A DNA stretch of 7,143 nt from assembly GCA_002345625.1 (NCBI GenBank), contig DDWE01000142.1, positions 1-7,143 on the forward strand. Direction: 5' to 3'. Positions 1 through 5,494 of the stretch are shown here, piece after piece. The notes under the pieces were generated by a model, which was not told the origin of the DNA, searched no databases, and saw only the letters and a program-made list of their open reading frames with translations. The stretch's first letter is position 1. Each line of letters begins with the position of its first letter. The translations under genes and the position numbers were made by a program. Origin of the DNA: Desulfuromonadaceae bacterium UBA2294 (GTDB taxonomy: Bacteria > Desulfobacterota > Desulfuromonadia > Desulfuromonadales > UBA2294).

Positions 1-1352
1 AAGGGGAGCTGCCGGTCCGTGGCCTGTTGCAGGCCTGGGCGAGCAATGTCGAACCGCTTGCGGTGCCGCGCCTGACCTGGCGGCGCGGAGCAGAGATCAT
101 TGAGAACGCTGACGGTCCGCTGCTGGATGACCTCGACCGTATCCCGTCCCCCTTTGCCGCCGACCTGGTCGATCTATCGCGCGGCTTTGTCTACTACGAA
201 AGCAGCCGCGGCTGCCCCTACCGCTGCAGCTTCTGCATGAGTGCGCGCGACAACAACGTCCGCTCTTTCTCCTTACAACGCATTAAAGCCGATCTCGGAC
301 TACTACTTGAACAGCAGGTGCCGCGGATCAAGTTTGTCGATCGGACCTTTAATTACGATCCGGTGCGGACGCGGGAACTGTTCAGTTTTATCCTGCAGAA
401 CAATCGCAGCAGTCATTTGCACTTTGAGATCGGCGCCCATTTACTTGATGATGCGACCATTACCCTGCTCGAAACCGTGCCGCCTGATACTTTCCAGTTT
501 GAGATCGGCGTGCAATCAACCCTGCCGGAAACCCTGCGTCAGATCGACCGGCACGTGGCCCTCGACCGGTTGCTGAGCAACATCAGCAAATTGCGGCAGA
601 GAACCCGTATCCACCTGCACCTCGACCTGATCGCCGGCCTGCCCGGCGAGAGCGGCGAGGACGTCCTTGCCTCCATCGACACCCTGATGGCGCTGCGCCC
701 GCACCATCTGCAGATCGAGCCGGTCAAGGTGTTGCCGGGCGCGCCACTGCGTGACGACGCCGCGACTCTCGGCCTGCGCTTCGATCCGCATCCACCCTAC
801 ACCATCGTCGGCAACAATCAGGTAAGCTTTGCCGAGTTGGAGCGACTGCGCGGCGTCGGCCGTCTGCTCGACCTGACCTGGAACAGTGACCGATTGCAGG
901 GCTTTCTCACCCGGCTTGCAGTTGCACAGGGTCACTGGTCGACTGCGCTGTCGGGGCTGGCCGACCATCTTCAGAAACAGGGAGCGTTTCGGCACCCGTT
1001 GAGCCAGACCGGCCTGTTCCAGGCGATTGAACCGTACATTGGAGGATTACCGGAAGATCGGCAGGGGCTGTTGCGGGAGGCGCTGGCATACGACTACGCG
1101 CTGTGCGAACGAGTGCTGCCCGGCAGTGCAAGTGACTGGTTCGATACGGAGTTCAGCCGCACAGAGAGTGACGCGGTAGAGGCGGCCGTCAGCGACAAAA
1201 GAGAGCTTCTGGCCGGTCAGGGGGTCAAGATTCAACACTTTGCAGCGGCCTTCTCTCATCTGGAGCCCGGCACACGTCAGGTGCTGGTTTTTTTCTATCT
1301 CACCCGCAGCGGGCAGGCACGACAAACCGAGGTGGAGATTCTAACCTGCTGA
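1..1352 (+). CDS. B12-binding-type radical SAM protein, DUF4080 family (3' part; 5' end outside window)
   Basis: The frame is open from base 3 to a TGA at 1350-1352, giving 449 visible residues. It has no start in the window: the TTG at 27 is internal, since the eight codons before it read on in frame and no Shine-Dalgarno site precedes it. Numbering from codon 27, the radical SAM cluster motif is CPYRCSFC (C63, C67, C70; bases 213-236). It is preceded by YYESSRG and by DLDRIPSPF, the linker usually found after a B12-binding domain. The barrel continues with FEIGVQS (about 158) and LIAGLPGES (about 202). The C-terminal part, with VEPVKVLPGAPL and about 200 further residues, matches the DUF4080 extension as I recall it. 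The missing N-terminus should carry the cobalamin domain. Family knowledge: such enzymes use a 4Fe-4S cluster, SAM and often cobalamin, but the substrate of this subgroup is unknown. The gene is convergent with the next gene and overlaps it by 12 bp. Confidence 0.88.
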   Translation, partial: GELPVRGLLQAWASNVEPLAVPRLTWRRGAEIIENADGPLLDDLDRIPSPFAADLVDLSRGFVYYESSRGCPYRCSFCMSARDNNVRSFSLQRIKADLGLLLEQQVPRIKFVDRTFNYDPVRTRELFSFILQNNRSSHLHFEIGAHLLDDATITLLETVPPDTFQFEIGVQSTLPETLRQIDRHVALDRLLSNISKLRQRTRIHLHLDLIAGLPGESGEDVLASIDTLMALRPHHLQIEPVKVLPGAPLRDDAATLGLRFDPHPPYTIVGNNQVSFAELERLRGVGRLLDLTWNSDRLQGFLTRLAVAQGHWSTALSGLADHLQKQGAFRHPLSQTGLFQAIEPYIGGLPEDRQGLLREALAYDYALCERVLPGSASDWFDTEFSRTESDAVEAAVSDKRELLAGQGVKIQHFAAAFSHLEPGTRQVLVFFYLTRSGQARQTEVEILTC

Positions 1353-1595
1353 TGTTGCAGAAAACACCCCGCCATGCAGATCGTCGGCAAACTGCTGCAA
1401 CCAGCCCGGGGTGCCATCACAGACATAAGAGCGTGCGATGCCACTGGCATGACACTCGACTTCAAACGTGGCAGCACCACCGGTCATCAGTGCACGAAAA
1501 CCGTCGCCAGCGACATTGAGTGCGAACTCGGTATCCGTCGCCCCCTGTTCGGTCAATATTCGTCGAAACTCCTGAATCTGTCCTTGCAAATCCAT
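1341..1595 (-). CDS. Hypothetical small protein, 84 residues
   Basis: I do not recognise this protein. It has 84 residues, starts at ATG (1593-1595) and stops at TAG (1341-1343), inside the 3' end of the convergent radical SAM gene. It has no signal peptide or membrane segment, so it is probably cytoplasmic. The N-terminus (MDLQGQIQEFRRIL) looks like an amphipathic helix. It is followed by a mixed beta region with two cysteines (in VECHASG and YVCDGT) and a tail containing PGWLQQFADDL. Codon use resembles the neighbours, with many G/C third positions, and favours this strand over the 98-codon frame opposite it. The ribosome site is weak (GATGAGTAG before the ATG). It lies 98 bp downstream of the glutaredoxin gene on the same strand, so it could be its distal partner or be separately transcribed. 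The two cysteines next to a redox gene are suggestive but not evidence of function. Confidence 0.65.
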   Translation of the reverse strand: MDLQGQIQEFRRILTEQGATDTEFALNVAGDGFRALMTGGAATFEVECHASGIARSYVCDGTPGWLQQFADDLHGGVFSATSAG

Positions 1596-1642
1596 GGTCT
1601 ACTCATCGTTCTAAGGCTCAATACAAAAATACACCCGCAGGA

Positions 1643-1663
1643 TACGCCCCTCTTTGGGGAGTA
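1643..1663 (-). terminator. Possible weak stem-loop between the glutaredoxin gene and the 84-residue gene
   Basis: On the minus strand, TAC-t-CCCC and GGGG-c-GTA pair around the loop AAAGA: a 4-bp GC stem, one mismatch, then 3 bp. It sits about 30 nt after the glutaredoxin stop. A TATTTTT run follows, but only about 10 nt beyond the stem, so it is not a canonical intrinsic terminator. It may act as a partial terminator or processing site between the two genes, or be chance. Confidence 0.25.
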
Positions 1664-1693
1664 CAACTGACCGGGTAAAATCTGGGTAAGGGG

Positions 1694-2197
1694 TTACCTG
1701 CACCCTTTCATGGCCTCTTCAAAGTCCATAGGGGAGTAACCGGGGATCTGTTTACCGCAAATCACCACCAGCGGTACACCGGGCGCGTTTGACAGGTCTT
1801 CCTTGCGTTGAGCAGCGCGGCTGTCTTTCTCAATGTCGTAAGCCGCAAACGGAATGCCACGGCTCTTGAACCAGGATTCCGCCTTGCGGCAATAGGGACA
1901 CCAATCGGTAACGTAAATCTCCACGTTTGCGCCTTCGCTCGACACTCTGGAAGTTGTCGGTTTTTCTTCTGCGGATCGCGATTGCCCTGCCTTCGCTTCC
2001 GCCGGAACGACTGTCGGAGCCGGCAACACATCAGGCGTCGGGAGGGCCATCTCCTGTGAGGTCACACCCGCAGGAGGAGTATCGGAAAAATGGACTTTCC
2101 CGTCGGCATCAACCCAGCGGTAGACTGCAGCGACAGCCAGTGTGGCAGTCAGCATCAAACATAGCACCAGCATCAGACTCCGCAAAAAAAACGACAT
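1694..2197 (-). CDS. Exported DUF4124-glutaredoxin domain protein
   Basis: The protein has 167 residues from the ATG at 2195-2197. A longer frame starting at 2227 exists, but AAGGAG at 2205-2210 lies 7 nt before the 2197 ATG and fixes that start. Residues 1 to about 24 are a signal peptide: a short N-terminus with one Arg, a Leu/Met-rich core, then AVAA. Next is a DUF4124 motif (YRWVDADGKVHFSDTPP, about 26-42), a Pro/Ala/Ser linker (about 50-88), and a C-terminal glutaredoxin/thioredoxin-fold domain (about 91-167). That domain has the redox centre WCPYC, the cis-proline segment GVPLVVICGKQIPGY and a Cys two residues before the end. Family knowledge: glutaredoxins carry out thiol-disulfide exchange, and DUF4124 is a short beta domain common in exported proteobacterial proteins. 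The mature protein should be periplasmic, or anchored if the signal is uncleaved. Its partner is unknown. The 84-residue gene follows on the same strand. Confidence 0.9.
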   Translation of the reverse strand: MSFFLRSLMLVLCLMLTATLAVAAVYRWVDADGKVHFSDTPPAGVTSQEMALPTPDVLPAPTVVPAEAKAGQSRSAEEKPTTSRVSSEGANVEIYVTDWCPYCRKAESWFKSRGIPFAAYDIEKDSRAAQRKEDLSNAPGVPLVVICGKQIPGYSPMDFEEAMKGCR

Positions 2198-2204
2198 AAA
2201 ACGA

Positions 2205-2210
2205 CTCCTT
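2205..2210 (-). promoter_or_regulatory. Ribosome binding site that fixes the glutaredoxin gene start
   Basis: The minus strand reads AAGGAG, then 7 nt, then ATG at 2197. No comparable site precedes the upstream in-frame ATG at 2227, and starting at 2197 gives a normal signal peptide, so the shorter form is preferred. Confidence 0.8.
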
Positions 2211-2220
2211 TTACGCCACA

Positions 2221-2235
2221 GCATCAAAATGATGC
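2221..2235. repeat. Inverted repeat GCATCA-aaa-TGATGC upstream of the glutaredoxin gene
   Basis: A perfect 6-bp inverted repeat with a 3-base spacer starts 10 bases upstream of the ribosome binding site, inside the 5' leader. It could be an operator or a small leader hairpin. Its AT-rich centre and short length mean chance cannot be excluded. Confidence 0.4.
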
Positions 2236-2276
2236 AGCAGGATTTTTTTGAACAGCTATTTCAATCTGTTTCGCGG

Positions 2277-2290
2277 TTATGCTTGCATAA
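2277..2290. repeat. Inverted repeat TTATGC-tt-GCATAA
   Basis: A perfect 6-bp inverted repeat with a 2-base centre overlaps the only TATTAT-like -10 hexamer (minus strand, 2287-2292) upstream of the glutaredoxin gene. A site in this position could be a repressor operator. No regulator gene adjoins it and I recognise no known consensus. Confidence 0.35.
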
Positions 2291-2398
2291 TACAGGAGGG
2301 AAATGCATCAAAAAACAAAGGTATGGTCTTTTTTCAAACACGCGCTCGCGCTTGGGCATTCACCTGCAAACGTAACGCACAGGGCAGTGCCACACAAT

Positions 2399-2421
2399 GG
2401 CTTCCTTCACCAAAGAAAGCC
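2399..2421 (-). terminator. Stem-loop downstream of the 64-residue gene
   Basis: On the minus strand GGCTTTCTT pairs with AAGGAAGCC around a 5-base loop: a 9-bp stem with one G-U pair. On the plus strand the same position would be an A-C mismatch, so the structure favours RNA transcribed in the direction of the 64-residue gene, whose stop is 41 bases upstream. No U-tract follows, so if it ends transcription it is not a classical intrinsic terminator. It could instead be an RNA 3'-end protecting hairpin. Confidence 0.4.
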
Positions 2422-2462
2422 TGCTTATCTGATCTGCGCTCGTTCGGTCGGCAAATCGACGA

Positions 2463-2657
2463 TCAGTCCTCATAAACCAGGACACGAATCAAGCCGATCA
2501 CCGTACCGTTTTCCGTCGTTGGGCTATCGCTAACCGAAATCACCTTTTTGATGCCATTTTTTGCAATGAATTCATTCACCTGCTGGTCAAGCTCATCCAG
2601 CTCGCGACGGACCCGAAAAATCTGCAATGGCTCTCCAAACGTTTTGACTTTAACCAT
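2463..2657 (-). CDS. Small conserved-looking protein, 64 residues, possibly Cse60-like
   Basis: This 64-residue protein starts at ATG (2655-2657) behind an excellent ribosome site (AAGGAG at 2665-2670, 7-nt spacing) and ends at 2463. It has its own promoter at 2694-2721. There is no signal peptide or membrane segment, so it should be cytoplasmic. The pattern is a beta strand (MVKVKTF), a charged helix (about residues 14-34, with ELDELDQQVNEFI), a second strand (KKVISVSDS), a short turn (PTTENG) and a third strand (VIGLIRVLVYED). This order, the opening KVKxF, the xxVNEFI helix and the hydrophobic C-terminal strand ending in an aromatic residue resemble the Cse60 family of short proteins first named in spore formers. 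That match is from memory and weak. No function can be assigned, and it may act as a small homomeric or partner-binding protein. It stands alone, not in an operon. Confidence 0.75.
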   Translation of the reverse strand: MVKVKTFGEPLQIFRVRRELDELDQQVNEFIAKNGIKKVISVSDSPTTENGTVIGLIRVLVYED

Positions 2658-2664
2658 AATACAG

Positions 2665-2670
2665 CTCCTT
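2665..2670 (-). promoter_or_regulatory. Ribosome binding site of the 64-residue gene
   Basis: AAGGAG lies 7 nt before the ATG at 2657, the same geometry as the glutaredoxin gene's site. It supports this short frame as a translated gene. Confidence 0.75.
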
Positions 2671-2693
2671 TATGTTCATTGATCTGTATTTTA

Positions 2694-2721
2694 AGTATAA
2701 CGATAGAAAGGTCTCAGGCAA
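2694..2721 (-). promoter_or_regulatory. Sigma-70-type promoter for the 64-residue gene
   Basis: Minus strand: -35 TTGCCT (2716-2721, 4 of 6 consensus bases), a 16-nt spacer, and -10 TATACT (2694-2699, 5 of 6). Transcription would begin near 2687, leaving a leader of about 30 nt that contains the ribosome site. Position, spacing and the strong site downstream make this the best promoter candidate in the window. Confidence 0.55.
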
Positions 2722-2827
2722 CCACAGCGTCCCCTGTATGCGGCACGTGCGGACAACTCGGACAGTCAGACATATATATTGTCACTTTAGAGAATTTTTT
2801 CTTGCAGATAATTTGTGCTGTGTCAGG

Positions 2828-2839
2828 CTTTCATGAAAG
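2828..2839. repeat. 12-bp palindrome CTTTCATGAAAG before the frame at 2855
   Basis: This perfect 12-bp palindrome ends 6 bases before the GAGG ribosome site of the plus-strand frame starting at 2855. A GATAAT hexamer (2807-2812) lies upstream and could be a -10, though no good -35 accompanies it. The palindrome could be an operator. It could equally be chance in an AT-rich stretch. Confidence 0.35.
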
Positions 2840-2854
2840 AAACGTGAGGTCAAA

Positions 2855-3334
2855 ATGGAGGTCTGGGAAGCGATCCTCGAAGCCTACGACGCCCACGACA
2901 ATACCGATTTTCCCTACCTGATCCAGCGCTATTATCACAACGATCGTGAAGGCAAGCCGGGGACCCGGCCGGAATTGGTGCATATCGACAAGGCCCCTGC
3001 AGTAGATGGCAAAAACAGTTTTAAGCGGCTCCAACAGAGACGGTTTTTGACGATTAGATCCTGCGCAACAGCTTTGAGGAGTGAGCACCGACAACATACG
3101 GACCGGTCAGGGACGGCCCTGGAGGCTCTACTTGTTTTCGCGATCCAGATCATCCTGTTCTTTAATCAGGGAAACCCGGATCGTCTTTTGTGCCGCCCGT
3201 CCGTGATCATCAACGACGCGGACGGTGAGAACCCCGCTGAACGGCCGCCAAAAAAAACTCTCGTCGGCGCCGGTTACCCCAATAAAGCGACCGTCAACAA
3301 ACCAGAACAATTCTTTAACATCGGCATCGGCTGA
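2855..3334 (+). CDS. Doubtful hypothetical reading frame, probably a 3'-degraded gene
   Basis: ATG at 2855-2857 follows GAGG at 2846-2849 with 5-nt spacing, and the frame runs 159 codons to TGA at 3332-3334. The first ~47 residues (starting MEVWEAILEAYDAHD, with FPYLIQRYYHND and GKPGTRPELVHID) look like real protein, with many G/C third positions and an acidic, aromatic-rich helix. I do not recognise the family. After about base 2997 codon use degrades: the peptide becomes rich in Arg, Gln and Ser with no pattern. From 3128 the frame is antisense to the final 69 codons of pbpC, where it is probably a shadow. The two other plus-strand frames hit stops soon after 2997, so a simple single frameshift does not restore a longer gene. 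The likeliest reading is a real small gene that lost its 3' end and now runs into neighbouring sequence. A genuine 159-residue overlapping gene is less likely. Confidence 0.4.
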   Translation: MEVWEAILEAYDAHDNTDFPYLIQRYYHNDREGKPGTRPELVHIDKAPAVDGKNSFKRLQQRRFLTIRSCATALRSEHRQHTDRSGTALEALLVFAIQIILFFNQGNPDRLLCRPSVIINDADGENPAERPPKKTLVGAGYPNKATVNKPEQFFNIGIG

Positions 3335-5494
3335 CGCAGAAAAGGGAATCCGCTCCACATCAAGGGACTGACTGCGCAGTCGATAGACAACCCCGTCAGT
3401 CGGTGAGAGGATACTCGGTGGGAGCCCTGTAACGCCTTTATCGTCCAGATTGCAGCCCGCCTCATAATCAGGGGGCGCCTTGATCGAGATCCCCGCCTGG
3501 CGGAACACCTGAAGCAGATCCGATGGCCAGAACTCGAACACCTGCATCGTGGTCTCACCCGGCTGTGCCCAGCAGGCACGCAATCCACTTTTCAGGCTTA
3601 TCGGTATGGCGCGATGTATGGTTGAAATCTTGATGGGGGAAACCCCGGGAATAAACCAGGAATCGACAACCCGCGGACAGTAGCGACCAGGAAGATCTCC
3701 GGTGTCGGCACAGATCGAAACCTTGCTCAGGTTGAGCAGCTCAGGGTTAAGGCTACCCGTAGCAAGCCAATTACGGCCCCTTCCCAGGGCACGAAAAATC
3801 TCGAATAGTAGCGGGCCGGCTGCTTTACGGCCGACAAAAGACGGATTTCCAGTCCCGGCAAAATCCCCGACCCAGACCGCAATCACATAGGGTCCGGAAA
3901 CACCTATCGCCCAAGCATCCCGAAAAGCATAAGACGTCCCGGTTTTCCAAGCAATCTCCATCGGTTCAGCAACTTGCCCGATTAGACCCGGTTCGGTCGG
4001 GGCCGGGTTGTCCTTGAGCATATCAAGGGTCAGGAAGCTCGCCTCAGGACTCAACAACTGGACCGCCGGTGCTACGGCTTCCTGCTCCTCGTCAGCCAGT
4101 TTACGCAGCGACTGCAGGCGTCCACCATTTGGCAGCAGAGCATAAAGACGCAGGATTTCCTCCATGGTCAGCTCAACCCCGCCTAACGAAAGAGCCAGCC
4201 CGTAAAAAGCTTCAGGCTGGAGACCACTGACTCCTGACTGCATCAACAGTTCATATAAACCGGGATTGTGCAATTGCGCCTGTAGTTCAACCGCCGGCAG
4301 GTTGCGACTGGCGATCAACGCCTCTTTGGCCAAGACCGGTCCGAGAAAAACCTGGTCAAAGTTCTCCGGGCTGAAACCGGCAAAACGGCGCGGGGCATCC
4401 TTGAGCATCGTCATCGGATGAATCAGTTGCTGATCCATCGCCAGGGCATAGACAAACGGTTTAAGCGCCGACCCCGGTGAACGTTTGGCCACTGCCCCGT
4501 TTACCTGCCCTTCGATCCGCCTGTCCCAGAAATCAGCGGAACCGACCAGAGCCTCGATCTCCATGGTTTCATGGTTGAGAACCGCCACCACCGCATTGTC
4601 GATACCATCTTGCTGCCGTCGTTCAATGAATCTACCAACCAACTGCTCGCAACGCCGCTGTAAAGCGCTGTCAAGTGTGGTGCGGATGGCACCGCTGCGC
4701 AAGGATGGAAGGTTTTGATCGACGTTATTGACAAAATGAGGCGCAACGAAAGGCAGTTTTTCCAGTGGACGAATCGCCAGCGGCAAGTCGAAAAAAAACC
4801 GCTGTTTTTCATCGGCAGGACGATTGATCACCCAGCGTTCAAAGAGATCTTTACGGGCGGCGCGCAGGTGTTCAACTCCCGATACTGTGGTCGGATTGCG
4901 CTTCAGCGGATTCTGTGGAATGACACAAAGGGTCATGGCTTCGAGCAGGTTCAGATCCGCGGCATGTTTGTTGAAGTAGATCAGACTGGCGGCTTGAATC
5001 CCTTCGACGTTGCGCCCGTACGACGCCAGATTCAGGTAAGCAGCAAAAATTTCATCCTTGCTGTAATGTCGGTTGAGTTGGATCGCCCGCAGGATCTGCT
5101 CGAATTTACCGGACAGGCTCCGCGTATGGAGATGCCAGCGCAGACGCGCCACCTGCATGGTGATGGTCGAGGCACCGATGATCCGTTCTCTGGCGACATA
5201 ACTGCTCCAGAAGGCCCGCAACAGCGCCAGCGGATCGATGCCGGGGTGCTGATAAAAGTGCTGGTCTTCATAAAGCAACGTCGCCTCACGCAGCACGACA
5301 GCAATTTGTGCAAGGGGGACATAAACCCGGTACTGCTGATCGGGAGCCAGAGTCAGGCGCAACAACCGGTCATTGCGATCATAAAAGGCGCGTGAGTCGT
5401 TGTGAAACCGAATCAGATCGGGTCTCGGCAAAAACAGATAAGTGACCGCAGCCAAAAGGACAACGGCTGCGGTCACCTTCAGGAACATCTTCAT
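3128..5494 (-). CDS. pbpC: Penicillin-binding protein 1C, bifunctional transglycosylase/transpeptidase
   Basis: This 788-residue protein is near the usual PBP1C length. A membrane anchor lies at about 7-22, with the rest in the periplasm. The glycosyltransferase (GT51) domain follows: EDQHFYQHPGID with catalytic Glu76, GASTITMQ at 107-114, and the HYSKDEI..YLN segment at about 143-155. The transpeptidase domain has all three motifs: SALK at 342-345 (nucleophile Ser342), SRN at 396-398 and KTGT at 517-520. The C-terminus (about 690-775) is the beta-sandwich BiPBP_C domain typical of PBP1C. Family knowledge: it polymerises lipid II and may cross-link peptides, and PBP1C is thought to repair rather than build the bulk wall. 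Its ATG at 5492-5494 overlaps the TGA of the upstream alpha-2-macroglobulin gene by 4 bp (ATGA) without a good ribosome site of its own, so translation is probably coupled. An alternative ATG two codons later makes no real difference. Confidence 0.96.
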   Translation of the reverse strand: MKMFLKVTAAVVLLAAVTYLFLPRPDLIRFHNDSRAFYDRNDRLLRLTLAPDQQYRVYVPLAQIAVVLREATLLYEDQHFYQHPGIDPLALLRAFWSSYVARERIIGASTITMQVARLRWHLHTRSLSGKFEQILRAIQLNRHYSKDEIFAAYLNLASYGRNVEGIQAASLIYFNKHAADLNLLEAMTLCVIPQNPLKRNPTTVSGVEHLRAARKDLFERWVINRPADEKQRFFFDLPLAIRPLEKLPFVAPHFVNNVDQNLPSLRSGAIRTTLDSALQRRCEQLVGRFIERRQQDGIDNAVVAVLNHETMEIEALVGSADFWDRRIEGQVNGAVAKRSPGSALKPFVYALAMDQQLIHPMTMLKDAPRRFAGFSPENFDQVFLGPVLAKEALIASRNLPAVELQAQLHNPGLYELLMQSGVSGLQPEAFYGLALSLGGVELTMEEILRLYALLPNGGRLQSLRKLADEEQEAVAPAVQLLSPEASFLTLDMLKDNPAPTEPGLIGQVAEPMEIAWKTGTSYAFRDAWAIGVSGPYVIAVWVGDFAGTGNPSFVGRKAAGPLLFEIFRALGRGRNWLATGSLNPELLNLSKVSICADTGDLPGRYCPRVVDSWFIPGVSPIKISTIHRAIPISLKSGLRACWAQPGETTMQVFEFWPSDLLQVFRQAGISIKAPPDYEAGCNLDDKGVTGLPPSILSPTDGVVYRLRSQSLDVERIPFSASADADVKELFWFVDGRFIGVTGADESFFWRPFSGVLTVRVVDDHGRAAQKTIRVSLIKEQDDLDRENK

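Larger units (their letters stand above)
2198..2462. other. Gene-free, AT-richer intergenic region with palindromes
   Basis: This 265-bp stretch separates the glutaredoxin gene from the 64-residue gene. Overlapping plus-strand frames (2248-2475 and 2303-2533) run through it. They encode no recognisable motif, have poor composition, and run antisense into the 3' end of the 64-residue gene. The ATG at 2303 does follow an AGGAGGG, but only 2 nt away. The region holds a palindrome at 2221-2235, a second at 2277-2290 and a 9-bp hairpin at 2399-2421. A TATTAT hexamer on the minus strand (2287-2292) could be the -10 of the glutaredoxin gene, but no good -35 pairs with it. The glutaredoxin promoter is expected here; I cannot place it firmly. 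Confidence 0.6.

Noticed and set aside
516..995. 159-codon minus-strand open frame
   Set aside because: It is a shadow of the radical SAM gene. The peptide is Gln/Val/Arg-rich without motifs, as expected from antisense of GC-rich coding sequence.
2198..2227. Upstream ATG at 2227 as the start of the glutaredoxin gene
   Set aside because: It would put the AAGGAG site inside the gene and add a basic extension before a normal signal peptide. The 2197 ATG has ideal spacing.
2303..2533. Plus-strand small frame behind AGGAGGG
   Set aside because: The spacing to the ATG is only 2 nt. The peptide is low in structure and rich in Ser, Arg, His and Pro, and the end overlaps the better-supported 64-residue gene on the other strand.
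2778..2812. Plus-strand promoter TTGTCA...GATAAT before the 2855 frame
   Set aside because: The spacing between the hexamers is 22 nt, too long for a sigma-70 promoter. No hexamer at 16-18 nt spacing fits.
3108..3121. CAGGG-acgg-CCCTG stem just after the pbpC stop as an intrinsic terminator
   Set aside because: The stem is only 5 bp and is not followed by a T-run on either strand. It may still be a weak structure.
4715..5395. 226-codon plus-strand open frame
   Set aside because: It lies wholly antisense to the GT51 part of pbpC, whose motifs prove the other strand. It has no recognisable domain and no ribosome site.
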